From assembly GCF_933775445.1 (NCBI RefSeq), contig NC_065877.1, forward strand, positions 18,662,001 to 18,726,000: a stretch of 64,000 nucleotides of DNA, written 5' to 3'. The stretch is from Argentina anserina (Eukaryota > Streptophyta > Magnoliopsida > Rosales > Rosaceae). The notes under the pieces are model-generated. The model searched no databases and had not been told where the DNA came from. It saw only the letters and a program-made list of their open reading frames with translations. Below, in pieces: positions 34,582 to 44,703 of the stretch (its first letter is position 1; every line of letters begins with the position of its first letter). Both the position numbers and the translations under genes were made by a program.

Positions 34582-37172
34582 ATGTCTAGGATAATTATAC
34601 TAACTGATAGCGATTCCGCGTCTGCAGAAGGAAGTTGGTCCGCGTCGTCATCCGCTTGGTCGTGGACAAGTGAATTAGAGACCAACTACTTGGACTTGGT
34701 GCGGCGTAGTGGTGGAAACGATTTGCATCGCGAAGATCGTTCTACTGTCTTTGCTAGAGTGTTAGCGAACTGGGACACGAGTGAGTCGTCAAGCACCATG
34801 GAGTCGCAACGTGAAGAGACTGGAGAAAGTGAAGGAGTATCTGAGCGTATTATAAGTGCTTCGGGGACTAGCACTTCAGGCCCAACACTGAGCCCAGCGC
34901 CTGTAAGGCGCTGGTTAGATGGTGGTGTGCAGAGGTCGGAAGTGGAGGAGGCACATGGAGCCGACTCCGCCGCAGTGAGTGGTTATGTGGAGGAATTTAA
35001 GTTACCTGGGACTATCCTCGCCCGTGCGATTCGGCGTGATGAATTTGGTTCAATGTTGCCAAACGGGCATGCCTTGGTGAGCCCCTCCGTATTACGACTT
35101 GGGGTGGAGTTGCCGTTAGACCCTCGTCTGCAATGTCTTGTGGCGGAGTTTGGCTTGGCCTTTGGCCAAGTGAGTTATAACATGTGGCGGGTTCTTCTCG
35201 GTCTCTGTTCATTATTCTACCTGTCGGGGTGTTCGGCTCCTACTGCGGCGGAGGTTCTCCATTTCTTCAAAGTGGACTACAACCAGCGTAATGGTAATGG
35301 GGGGACCGCGCGGTTTGTGAGGCGGGATGAGCGCAGTGAGTACCAGGTTTTAGAGAACTGGCCCACCTCGGAGGCGAACTGGAGAAAAAACAGCTTCGTG
35401 GTGGAGGACGGGTGGGAATATGGGCGCATTAACGGGGTAGAGTATATCCTAAGGAAACGTATTCCCTCGCGGTTCCGGGCTATTAACTGTAGGTTTCAAT
35501 GCTTTACTAACTTTTGTTACTACGGAATGATTGTTTGCTGATGCTACCTTCGCTCTGTTTTTGTTTGTGTAGCTGGAAGGAGATTGGTTTTGTCCGAGCG
35601 AGAGGTTGACCGGGTGAATCGTGTAACTTATCTTTGGAGGTGTCAAGGTGAAGACTTGGTTCACGATTTAAAGGTATTGACGAACCCGTACCTCCTGTTC
35701 GAGCAAGGATTACTCCGTCGTCATCGTAAGTAGAAGTGCTCTGTTCTTCCCTCTTTGTTTTGTTTGTGGCGTATTAATCTGTTGTTATATGTGCAGCTAC
35801 GACACTCTCGGTGAACAGGAATTTCGAGAAATCAGAGCGCATCTGCTACGCCCGGTTTCTGCAGCAGGAAGATCCTGACGTTACGCCGGATACTGAAGGG
35901 CTAGCGATTACGATGTTGCGACGCGTCATGTCTAAGAAGGCGGCAGCCTCTACAAAGAAAGTAAATGTCGCAGCGCAGCGAGTCGAGGATTCGTCCGCGG
36001 TTGTGGACCTGTCCATTCCCCTGCACGCGAACCTGCCAAATGAGCAGGGATTACCACGCCGCAGTGATGCGGAAGGAGTGGGCCGTATCGATGTCGATCC
36101 GCATCTGGCTGATCCGCTTGAGACTGGCAGGAAGAAGAAGCCGCAGAAGGCGGGCGCGTCTTCGAAAAGAGCAAAGTCATCTGTTGCCCCCGAGGATGTG
36201 GAGGATGCGGCAGTGGAGGCTCCGCCTCCTAAAAGACAGAGGACTACGCAGCTGGTGCCACTCACCTTCACGGAGTCTCGGGTTTTCGAGGATCTGTCCG
36301 CCTTGGACCGCAGTCCTCTGAGCCAGCTAGGAGCTCCGGAACTGGAGAAGCTGGTGTTGCTAAGCCAGCGCGCCGAGCTCGGGGGTTTGAGGCGACCTGA
36401 AGGATCTGGTCTGGACCTGCGGAGTCCCCTCGGTCTTGCTGCCACGAGGGCAGCAAAGATGGTTTTTAATTTGCTTGATGCGGAGCGGGATGCTCTGGAG
36501 GCACAGCGCCATCTCGCCGAAGTGGTTGAACGGGACAGCACCCATGAGACAAGGGTGTTGCTGCTGGAAAATGACTTGGCCAATGCTAGGGCCAAGTTGG
36601 AAAATGCGGCGAACCTCCAGGAGGACCTTCGGCAGGAGGTTGCCCGTCGAGAGGTAGCGGAGTCACTTGCCTGAGAAGCGGCGGCGGAGAGGGATGCGGC
36701 GCAGTCTGCCCTTGCGGATGCAGAGGAGCTCGTTAGACGGATGAGCGAGGAGGCGGAAGCTGAGAGGGCCCGCGTAGCAGAGGAGGCTGCGTCTAGCGCC
36801 GTGACTGCCTTCAAATCATCCATGGAGATGACTAAGTACTTGGAAGGGTACTATGTCACGGCTGTGGGTGACATGATAGCGCAGTTCCAGGAGCTGGAGA
36901 TGCTGGATCCCGCGGACTACGAGGTCCGGCTGTCGGAGAAGGGTTTGGAACCGCCGCCCATGCCACATGAAGTGACTCCGCCCTTTTCGCAGCCTACTTC
37001 TACTGCGGAGGCCGAAGGTGGTAAGGAAATTTCTAACTCTTCTTCGTCTGGTTTTTCTTGTGATAATGACAGGTCTGATTCTAATCCGGAGACTCCCTCT
37101 CCTACTCCTCCTTCTCAGAGCATCAGGATGCACAACCGCCGCAAGGCGAATCGGGGGAAGCGGCGGGGCTAG
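34582..37172 (+). pseudogene. Spliced antisense gene of Tat element D (gypsy-type transposon domain plus coiled coil), one stop
   Basis: Runs opposite to gag-pol. Predicted exons are 34582-35488, 35573-35725 and 35797-37172. Both introns are GT-AG (84 and 71 bp), and the reading frame closes exactly across both. The N-terminal third is acidic and Ser-rich. Residues about 135-300 (LPGTILARAI, then LPLDPRLQCLVAEFGLAFGQ and NMWRVLLGLCSLFYLSG) resemble the 'putative gypsy type transposon' family (PF04195, Transposase_28). Exon 3 holds a basic nuclear-type stretch (GRKKKPQKAGASSKRAK) and a long Ala/Glu/Arg-rich coiled coil, ending in a basic tail (RRKANRGKRRG). One in-frame TGA (36672-36674, codon 646 of 812) cuts the coiled coil, and the frame stays open beyond it. 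Related antisense frames are known in Grande, Retand and other Tat elements; their function is not settled. Confidence 0.72.
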
Positions 37173-37654
37173 AAGCTGCGAGTACCGGCGATGCGGTCTG
37201 AGCAACGCTGGCGTACCAAGTTGCGGGGGAGGAGTAGGATAGGGTGATAAGATCGTTGTAATGCGTCTCCTGTCGCCGTAGTCTTTATGTTTCTGTATTT
37301 TTTTTTTTTTTTTTTTTTTTGCATTTTCTGTAACGGCCTTTGTGCCGAACTTGCTATCTTTTGATGAATAGAAGTTCTTTTGACCCGTGTTTTTTTTATA
37401 TTATTGCCGTAGCAATATTGTGGTTGTTGTTTTGTGCTTTTGGCTGTATGCTTAATTCTATCTTCGTTGTGCGCACAATGAAATTGTCTGTCGAAGGAAT
37501 TTAATTGCCATAGTACGCTAGCGTAGTAAGGATCAATGGTTTGAAAAATTCCTCATTTCATTGATAGCCTGGCCGTAGCCATTTTGTACAAAGATAGCTA
37601 AAGCAGTGCGCCAAAAGCACTCAAACAGTTGGTCCTTGTGCTACGGATGGACTC
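37173..37654. other. Spacer between the antisense gene and the end of gag-pol in element D
   Basis: The two coding units converge here. It contains a T run (about 37299-37320) and a TGATGAATAG-type stretch near 37360 that could serve in 3' end formation for the + transcript. No coding frame seen. Confidence 0.5.
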
Positions 37655-38129
37655 CTACTTGTAATAGTACTTGAGTTGTTCCATGTTCCAAGGATGGGCT
37701 AATTTTTCTCCGTACTTGTCTTCTAGGCAGTACGTGTTTGGTGCTATGATTTGGACGACTTTATACGGTCCATCCCATCTCGGGCGTAGTCCAGTGACCT
37801 TTGTTTGGATCTTCTTTTAGGACCCAGTCGCCTAATTGTAGTGTCCTGCTCTTGACTCTCGAGTTATAGAAGCGTGCCACGCGCTGTTTGTTCTGGATGT
37901 TATGGCGATGCGCTGTGATGCGTTTCTCTTCCAAGAGATCTTTATCAAGGTGTATACTGTCCGAATTGGTTTCGGGGTCAAATAGTGAAACCCGTTGTGT
38001 TGGCTGAATTACTTCGATGGGTAGAACTGCTTCCCAGCCATACATTAAGCAAAAAGGAGTTTCGCCCGTGGCTTCTGTTGGTGTGGTACGGATTGCCCAT
38101 ACTACCTCGTCGAGTTTTTCTGGCCAAAG
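37655..38129 (-). pseudogene. Integrase C-terminal part of element D, cut off by a stop and a frameshift
   Basis: In frame with the main polyprotein but after the TGA at 38130-38132. It reads LWPEKLDEVVWAIRTTP, then MYGWEAVLPIEVI and a KSRTLQLGDWV region typical of gypsy integrase ends. The frame then shifts by one base at an A run (plus-strand 37815-37818), and the remaining C-terminal segment lies in a second frame down to a TAG at 37655-37657. The integrase made by this copy would lack its C-terminal DNA-binding part. Confidence 0.8.
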
Positions 38130-41100
38130 TCATTTAGCTTCACCCAGCTTTTTTCGAAGAAGGCTTTTAATCAATTTGTTGGCGGCTTCTACTTGCCCAT
38201 TGGTTTTTGGATGTGCTACGGATGCGAATTTGAGCTTAGTTCCTCTTGCCTTGCACCAAGTGATGAGGTACTCGTTGTTGATCTGCGTGCCGTTATCTGT
38301 GATGATAGACTCCGACGTACCGTGACGGTAGAAGATGTTGCGTTGCAGGAAGTTTTGAACCTTCTCGGTTGTTATGGCCGTCAGGGGCGCAGCTTCAATC
38401 CATTTGGAATGATAATCGATACATACAATGACCCACTTGAATTGACATTTCCCGACGGGTAATGGGCCAATCAGATCCATTCCCCAAAGGCAGTTGATCC
38501 ACGGGCTGACTATGTAGGATAGTGGTTCGGAGGGTAGGCGTGGTATGGGTCCATGGATTTGACATTTGTGGCAAGACCTGGCGAGCTCCTGTGCATCGGA
38601 GGCTAATGTGGGCCAATAATATCCTGTGCGGAGTGTTTTTGCGGCCAATGCGCGGCTGCCGTAATGGTTGCCACAATCACCGCTGTGGATTTCGTTCAAG
38701 ATCTGCTTGCCTTCTTTGGTTGTGACGCACTTGAGGTCTGCATTCAGCAGACCTTGGCGATAGAGTGTGTTGTTCCGCAGGTAATATCTTACCGCCCGTC
38801 TCCTTAGTTGTTTTGCCATGGTCTCGTCTTCTGGTAGCTTGCCGTTGCACTTGAATGCTACTATCTCATCCATCCACGAGGCTTGGTCGCGCTCTATCTG
38901 GCATATCTGTTGCAAGGTCTGGTGAATGGAGGGATGGTGGAGAATTTCGACCCTGGTATCCTTGTGGCATTGGTGGGGTTGCGCCGTGGCGAGTCTTGCT
39001 AAGGAGTCCGCTCTTGCGTTATTGGCCCTCGGTATTTGATTGATGTGGTAGAATTCGAACTGCTTTAATAATGTTGTGGCATACGCCAGGTAGGCTGCTA
39101 GTTGCTCATCCTTAGCAGTGAAGGACCCGGTGATTTGATTGACTACGAGCTGAGAATCACTGAACACATTAATGCTAGTGGCACCCGTGCTTAGGGCCAA
39201 TTGTAGTCCTGCAATCAGTGCTTCGTACTCCGCTACATTGTTGGAGGCGGCAAAGTTGAATTTTAAAGCATACTCGAGTTCGAGTCCCCCCGGTCCGCTC
39301 AAGATGATCCCCGCTCCGCTAGATTTTGCGCAGCTAGAGCCATCTACGTGCAAGTTCCATGGCGAAATACTGACGGGGTTGATGACATTATCTGGTTCCA
39401 CTTCCGCCGTATCTCGGGGGATCATTTCTGCTATGAAATCGGCTACGGCCTGTCCTTTTATGGCGGGTCGCGGCCTGTATTCGATGTCGAATTCTGTCAG
39501 CTCGATAGCCCATTTGCTGAGTCGCCCGGAGTGTTCTGGATTCTGTAGTACTTGTTTGAGAGGTTGATTTGTGAGTACGTGGATGCTGTGAGCTTGGAAA
39601 TAGTGGCGCAGTCGTCTGGCTGCTACGATGAGCGCGAGGGCTAATTGCTCCAATGTTGGGTATCTTGTCTCTGGGCCGTTCATGGCTCGTCCTGCGTAAA
39701 AAACTGGTAGTTCTTTAGTTCCATCACGGCGAACTAAGGCACTGCTGACCGCGGTTGTGGATACTGCGAGGTAAAGGTACAGGGGTTCACCCGGCTGTGG
39801 GGTTGACAGTAATGGTACTGCGGCGAGGTAATCTTTTAATCCCTGAAAGGCCTCTTGGCAGTCTGGTGTCCATTCGATCAGTTTACTCTTAGAGCGCCTT
39901 AACAATCTGAAGAACGGCTCACACTTGTCAGTCAGTCTTGATATGAATCTAGATAATGCCACGAGCCTGCCTTGGAGGGCTTCTACATCCTTCTTGAGTA
40001 TTGGCTGCGCCATATCTAGGATGGCTTGTATCTTTTCGGGATTTGCCTCTATGCCGCGTTGACTGACGATGTAGCCCAGGAACTTGCTTGTTGTTACGCC
40101 GAAAAAACATTTCTCCGGGTTTAATCTCATCTTGTACTTTTTGAGCACATTGAAGATGGTTCGGAGGTTGGTTACATGGTCTTCTGCTTTTATGCTTTTG
40201 GCCAGCATGTCATCGACGTACACCTCGATTTCCCGACCGATGTGTTGGTCAAACATTTGTGTGACGCAACGCACATACGTAGCACCCGCATTTTTTAATC
40301 CGAAGGGCATTACGTTATAACAGTACAGGCCCCTATCAGTGACGAAGGTCGTAGCTTCTTGATCCGCCGGGTTCATGCGTATCTGATTGTACCCGGAGTA
40401 GGCGTCCATCATACTGAGCAACTCGTGACCTGCCGTGGCATCAATGAGCTGGTCAATTCTGGGTAGGGGGAAACTGTCCTTTGGGCATGCTTTGTTTACG
40501 TTCTTGTAATCCACACACATACGCCATTTACCGTTGGCTTTACGTACCATAACACAGTTTGAGATCCACTCAGGGTACTGTACCTCCCGGACGAACTTCA
40601 TGCCTCTCAATTTGTCAACTTCCTGGCGTATCGCCGTGCTTTTTTCATCGTCGAAGCTTCGGCGCTTTTGCTTAATTGGGTGTGCGGAAGGTTTGATGTG
40701 CAATTCATGCATGATGATGTCGGGCGAAATACCAGGCATGTCTTCATAAGACCATGCGAAGACTTCCATGTTGTCGCCCAAGAAACTTGTTAAATCTCTC
40801 TCAACAGTGGGATTGAGAGTTGCCCCGATTTTGATCTTGCGCTCCGGATGACTTGCGAATGAGGATTCGGGGTTTGCCGGAATTTTTGTCTCGTATGGCG
40901 TAGCCTTCTGCTTGCTCTTTCCTTTCGACGTTTCGCCATCTCGTGCGTCGACAACTTTGTCGGTCAAGTTTACTGTGGCGTGTACTGCCAGGATTTCGTG
41001 TCGGTTGCGCGTTTGTCGAATTGCGCGTGTCTGGCAATCTTTTGCCACGGATTGTGAACCCCGGACCTGTCCTGTTCCGTGCGGAGTTGGGAATTTCATG

Positions 41101-43319
41101 AGCATTATGTGTCCGGCGATAAAAGTTCGCATCCGGTTAAGTGTAGGTCGGCCGATGATCCCGTTGTATGAGCTGTAGGCATCGACTATGATGAACTCAG
41201 CTTCGACGCAAACTGTGCATGGTGCGGTCCCAATGCGTACTGTCATATAATCCGAACCTACGGGTTGGGTTATGTCACCAGAGAAGCTGACTAGCGGTTC
41301 GTGGTCTTGTACCAATTTCTTGCCGCTACGCTCCATTTTTTCGTAGCAGCCCTTGAATAGGACGTTGACTGCAGATCCCGTGTCGATCATCATCTTCCCT
41401 ATGTCCCATTGTCCGCCCAAGATTGCGTCTATGAGGAAAGCGTCGTCATTGGGTAAGGAGATGCCAATTTCCTCGTCCTCAGTGAAGGTGATCGGTTTCC
41501 ATCCTTCTTTCTGTCGTTTAACGTTTCCTCCTGTGATGGCATACACCTGCCTTGGGTGATTATTGCGGTCAAAGCGCTTTTTTGCTCGGTTGGACCAGTT
41601 GGTCTTCGGGGCTCCTCCCTCTATAAAGTTGATGCGGCGTAGGGTCTCGACTGCGGCAACCACATTCTGTTGTATCCTCTGTTGCGCCGGGCGAACTCCC
41701 GTGTCGCCATTGGCTCTTAATATGCGGAGGGTGCGGCAATCATTCGTGTTATGACTTCCATTTTCGTGGAATCTGCACCATTTACCAGTTTCGGCTTCGG
41801 TTTGGGGGCGTAGCGGTCTTGCTGGTTTCCTCAACGTGTCCTGATGTGCGTGGAAAAAGTCCTCCAGGGTCTCTTCCCTAGGCAGTGTGTGGTCACTACG
41901 GCGTCCCATCGCGTTAACTTGGCGGGGGTCTCTGTTGTCGCGACGTTCCTGGCCAAGTCTTCTGTTCCTGTCCCGGCCCCTGTGCCGATCGTTGTTACGC
42001 GCATCACGGTGATTGGCTTGATGCCACTCTCTCTTCCTGCCTTTGCTATGGTCTTCTGTGTTTGGGAAGAGCTCGCGCTGGAGGGGGACTGTGTGTGTAG
42101 ATGTTTGCGTCATAGTAGTTTTGTCTGATGGTACTGGGGTCCGCTTCTCTCCGTATGTGACGTATTCTGCCTGAGCGTATCGTACTGCTTCAGTCATGAT
42201 GTCATCGTATGTGGCGCCGCGCATTCGAGGGTCCACATTAATGTGGAACAAGAAGTTCTCTGACCGTAGTCCTTCCTTAAAAGCAGCCAAGGCGAGCGTT
42301 TTGTTCAGGTTCCGGCATCTGGATGCTGCAGTCTGCCATCGCATGACGAAGGTGCCCAATGTTTCCCTGCTCTCTTGTTTTACTTGAAATAGGCCATCAG
42401 TTGTGTGGGCGGCCCCGGCCATGAGTATAAACCGATTAAGAAATGCTGTGGTTAACTGCGCGAAGGAATCCATGGAGTTCACTGGTTGTTCAAAGAACCA
42501 ATTCATGGCATCCCCATCTAAGGTTTCGCTGAATAGGTGGCATAAGGTGGCGTCGTCGAATTCTCTACTGGCAGTGACTTTTTTGAAGTTATCAATGTGC
42601 CGGAATGGATCGCCTTCACCTGTGTACGGCGTGATTTTTGGGCTCTTGGATTGAGAAGGACGCACGGTGTTCATTATTCTCGTAGTGAATGGGCCTAGCC
42701 TGGCTGCGAACACTGGTTGGCACCGTGGATTGGCATCCCGTTGTTCTATCGCTGTTAGCCGCTGCAAGATCAGGGCTAGCGTGGCAGACTCGCTGTTGTG
42801 AGCAGCTGTGGGGGGTCTGGAACGGGAGGTGACGCTTGTGCTTCCTTCCTCACGGTTATGGATACGCCGTGGTGATGGTGGCCGTTTCTTGGCGAGTTCG
42901 GAGGGGGTCAAGCTGATACTTAAGCGAACTTGTTCTCGTCCTCTTGTTTGCGCGCTGCCCTCGCGATTTGACTCCCCATGTAAATGACTGCGCTCAGCCC
43001 GTTCGAGCTGTGTCCGTATCCTGTCAAGTTCGCTCTGAAGAGCTGCTGCTTTCTCGCGTTCCAGTACCTCGCGCTGCTGGCAATCGGCTAGGTCGCGAGC
43101 CATGCTTTCCATTCTTGCGGCGGTTGCCGGATCTGTAGTCGCATTGGTACTAACGACTGTTCCGGGTGTAGGTGTGAGGATGAAAGGGTCGTTGGCGGAG
43201 GGTAGAGGGTGGTTGAGGCTAAGGTCTGTGACGTCTTCGATGTGACCGCCTGCCGGAGTAGAGGGGGACGGATTCGTAGTGCCCATGTCGAAGTGTAGTT
43301 GTTTGGCTAGGTGTTGCAT
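38130..43319 (-). CDS. Tat-lineage gag-pol polyprotein of element D
   Basis: A single 1,729-codon frame from the ATG at 43317-43319 (MQHLAKQLHFDMG), the first ATG after the primer binding site. The open frame extends upstream into the LTR to 43469, but that part crosses the PBS and is unlikely to be translated. Domains: gag (WFFEQPVNSMDSFAQL, about residues 300-400); a Cys/His motif (CRFHENGSHNTNDC); protease DTGSAVN (residue 646); RT with YVDDM (1034); a first, degenerate RNase H; a second RNase H (HVDGSS, Asp about 1326) of the kind found in Tat; integrase zinc region (His about 1545, CHKC about 1583) and catalytic D1615, D1675, E1711 (D,D35E). It ends at a TGA just after the core, so gag, protease, RT and RNase H look intact but the integrase is short. 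Confidence 0.92.
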   Translation of the reverse strand: MQHLAKQLHFDMGTTNPSPSTPAGGHIEDVTDLSLNHPLPSANDPFILTPTPGTVVSTNATTDPATAARMESMARDLADCQQREVLEREKAAALQSELDRIRTQLERAERSHLHGESNREGSAQTRGREQVRLSISLTPSELAKKRPPSPRRIHNREEGSTSVTSRSRPPTAAHNSESATLALILQRLTAIEQRDANPRCQPVFAARLGPFTTRIMNTVRPSQSKSPKITPYTGEGDPFRHIDNFKKVTASREFDDATLCHLFSETLDGDAMNWFFEQPVNSMDSFAQLTTAFLNRFILMAGAAHTTDGLFQVKQESRETLGTFVMRWQTAASRCRNLNKTLALAAFKEGLRSENFLFHINVDPRMRGATYDDIMTEAVRYAQAEYVTYGEKRTPVPSDKTTMTQTSTHTVPLQRELFPNTEDHSKGRKREWHQANHRDARNNDRHRGRDRNRRLGQERRDNRDPRQVNAMGRRSDHTLPREETLEDFFHAHQDTLRKPARPLRPQTEAETGKWCRFHENGSHNTNDCRTLRILRANGDTGVRPAQQRIQQNVVAAVETLRRINFIEGGAPKTNWSNRAKKRFDRNNHPRQVYAITGGNVKRQKEGWKPITFTEDEEIGISLPNDDAFLIDAILGGQWDIGKMMIDTGSAVNVLFKGCYEKMERSGKKLVQDHEPLVSFSGDITQPVGSDYMTVRIGTAPCTVCVEAEFIIVDAYSSYNGIIGRPTLNRMRTFIAGHIMLMKFPTPHGTGQVRGSQSVAKDCQTRAIRQTRNRHEILAVHATVNLTDKVVDARDGETSKGKSKQKATPYETKIPANPESSFASHPERKIKIGATLNPTVERDLTSFLGDNMEVFAWSYEDMPGISPDIIMHELHIKPSAHPIKQKRRSFDDEKSTAIRQEVDKLRGMKFVREVQYPEWISNCVMVRKANGKWRMCVDYKNVNKACPKDSFPLPRIDQLIDATAGHELLSMMDAYSGYNQIRMNPADQEATTFVTDRGLYCYNVMPFGLKNAGATYVRCVTQMFDQHIGREIEVYVDDMLAKSIKAEDHVTNLRTIFNVLKKYKMRLNPEKCFFGVTTSKFLGYIVSQRGIEANPEKIQAILDMAQPILKKDVEALQGRLVALSRFISRLTDKCEPFFRLLRRSKSKLIEWTPDCQEAFQGLKDYLAAVPLLSTPQPGEPLYLYLAVSTTAVSSALVRRDGTKELPVFYAGRAMNGPETRYPTLEQLALALIVAARRLRHYFQAHSIHVLTNQPLKQVLQNPEHSGRLSKWAIELTEFDIEYRPRPAIKGQAVADFIAEMIPRDTAEVEPDNVINPVSISPWNLHVDGSSCAKSSGAGIILSGPGGLELEYALKFNFAASNNVAEYEALIAGLQLALSTGATSINVFSDSQLVVNQITGSFTAKDEQLAAYLAYATTLLKQFEFYHINQIPRANNARADSLARLATAQPHQCHKDTRVEILHHPSIHQTLQQICQIERDQASWMDEIVAFKCNGKLPEDETMAKQLRRRAVRYYLRNNTLYRQGLLNADLKCVTTKEGKQILNEIHSGDCGNHYGSRALAAKTLRTGYYWPTLASDAQELARSCHKCQIHGPIPRLPSEPLSYIVSPWINCLWGMDLIGPLPVGKCQFKWVIVCIDYHSKWIEAAPLTAITTEKVQNFLQRNIFYRHGTSESIITDNGTQINNEYLITWCKARGTKLKFASVAHPKTNGQVEAANKLIKSLLRKKLGEAK

Positions 43320-43355
43320 GGGATGTTTTTTTTTGTTTGACTTTTTGTTGCGGGT

Positions 43356-43373
43356 TCCCACAGACGGCGCCAA
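43356..43373 (-). other. Primer binding site of element D
   Basis: On the minus strand, directly after the 5' LTR, the sequence reads TTGGCGCCGTCTGTGGG, a PBS type common in plant Ty3/gypsy elements of the Tat group. Confidence 0.85.
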
Positions 43374-43847
43374 TGTTAATGCTGTGATTATACTTGATTC
43401 AGTACGCCGTGCTCCACGCATATATAGTACGCCGTACTCCCGGTCACTTTCCTGCCACGGGTAACACACGTCGTTAGAGTAGAGACCACGGCGGCGTGGT
43501 CTTCGACTCTCCGACGCTTAAGTCAGGGCAATGATAATTTGTGCAGAGTGATGGTAGGAAGTTCAGTGTACTTACCTTGTAAGGTCAAGAGTCTGACCTT
43601 TTATTGTTGAGTTGAAGTGGATCGTTTACTTGTCATTCGATGTGGGACGACGTCCGATTAAGGTGCTCTCTGGAGCCTTCTTTGAGATGCGCGTGAGGGC
43701 ACGTCCGTAGTCAGTTTGGGCCGTGGGGAGGCCCGTTGTGTAGTTATCGCGGCTGACTTGCTGTTAGTGTTGTAGGATTGTGCTATACGTTAGCTTTAAT
43801 GCGCTGGTAGTTGTGCTGATTATGGCGGGCATAAGCCTATGCCAACA
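43374..43847 (-). repeat. 5' LTR of element D
   Basis: 474 bp, same ends as 32390-32863, followed by TSD TCCTT (43848-43852) and then gag of copy C. The TATA-like tatatag motif lies at about 43421-43427. Confidence 0.95.
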
Positions 43848-43852
43848 TCCTT

Positions 43853-44703
43853 GGAACTAAATCGGCGATTATTGTCGACCAAGTCATCAATCAAGGTGTA
43901 AGCCTCTTGACTAGTCTTGTTCATGAATGTGCAGTCACATGCCGAATCCACCATACTCTTGTTAGTGGTGTCGAGTCCTTCATAGAAGAATTGCACCAAG
44001 TCATCCAACGAAATACCATGGTTAGGGCACTTCCTTTGTAGTTCCTGAAATTCCTCCCATGCCTTGTAGAGTGAATCACCATCCTTTTGAGTGAAGTTTT
44101 GAATCTCCCTCTTTATTCTTTTCGTGAGCTGAGCAGGGAAGAATTGCTTCAAGAACCTCCTAGTCATTTCATCACATGTGGTGATGATTCCCGCAGGCAG
44201 AGAGTACAACCAACGCTTAGCATCGTCCTTAAGAGTAAATGGAAACAAAAGCAACCTCAAGCCTTCTTGAGAAAGATGATGAATTGATTGGAGCTTGAAA
44301 ATGTCCAAGAATTCCCTAAGGTGAACATTAGGGTCTTCCATTGAGGAACCTGAGTACTTAGGCAGCTGCCCAAGCAATTGAACTGGAATGAAGAAGTTGG
44401 CTTCGTTCAGTGGAGTGAAAGCAATGCATGAAGGTGATTTAGGGGTGGTGGGGATGAAAGCATTCTTGAGTGCCATTAAAGGACCAGTAAGAATTAGAGT
44501 ACGGAAATTGTGTCTGTCTCCGAGTTGAAGATGAAGTAGAAGAAAATATCCTCCTCTTCTTTTGATCTAGGTGAAGAGTTTAGGATTGAATTGCTTGGAT
44601 AAGTTTCGAATATAAGAGTCTACTCGAGCTAGAGTCTTGTAAGTCTTTTAAGTGCTTGAATTCTATATTTGAGCTCTTGTGTTTTCTTAGATATAGCGGA
44701 CAT
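43853..44703 (-). pseudogene. Athila gag, copy C, 5' portion (right of element D)
   Basis: ATG at 44701-44703 (MSAISKKTQELKYRIQALK), soon out of frame. It is open again from MALKNAFIP (44476) through WLYSLPAGIITT and FLKQFFPAQL to the D insertion at 43852. Closely similar to gag of copy A by eye. D interrupts it at FSSKD. Confidence 0.8.

Larger units (their letters stand above)
32390..43847 (-). mobile_element. Young Tat-lineage Ty3/gypsy element D with antisense gene
   Basis: A complete 11,458-bp minus-strand element: 5' LTR 43847-43374, primer binding site, gag-pol (43319 to 37655), a region with an antisense spliced gene (34582-37172, +), a 64-bp tandem array (33062-33780), polypurine tract, and 3' LTR 32863-32390. 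The 5-bp TSD is perfect (TCCTT). The two 474-bp LTRs differ at two positions by my count. At the commonly used 1.3e-8 substitutions per site per year this would be roughly 0.16 million years, as an order of magnitude. Dual RNase H domains, the GGCGCC-type primer site and an extra antisense frame place it in the Tat lineage (Retand/Grande-like). Confidence 0.92.

Noticed and set aside
35846..36823. 325-codon minus-strand open frame
   Set aside because: It is the mirror of the Ala/Glu/Arg-rich coiled-coil exon of the antisense gene. G/C-rich codons keep the opposite strand open, and the composition is low-complexity Ser/Ala.
43320..43469. N-terminal extension of the D polyprotein into the LTR
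   Set aside because: It crosses the primer binding site and the LTR border; the first ATG after the PBS (43319) is the normal start.
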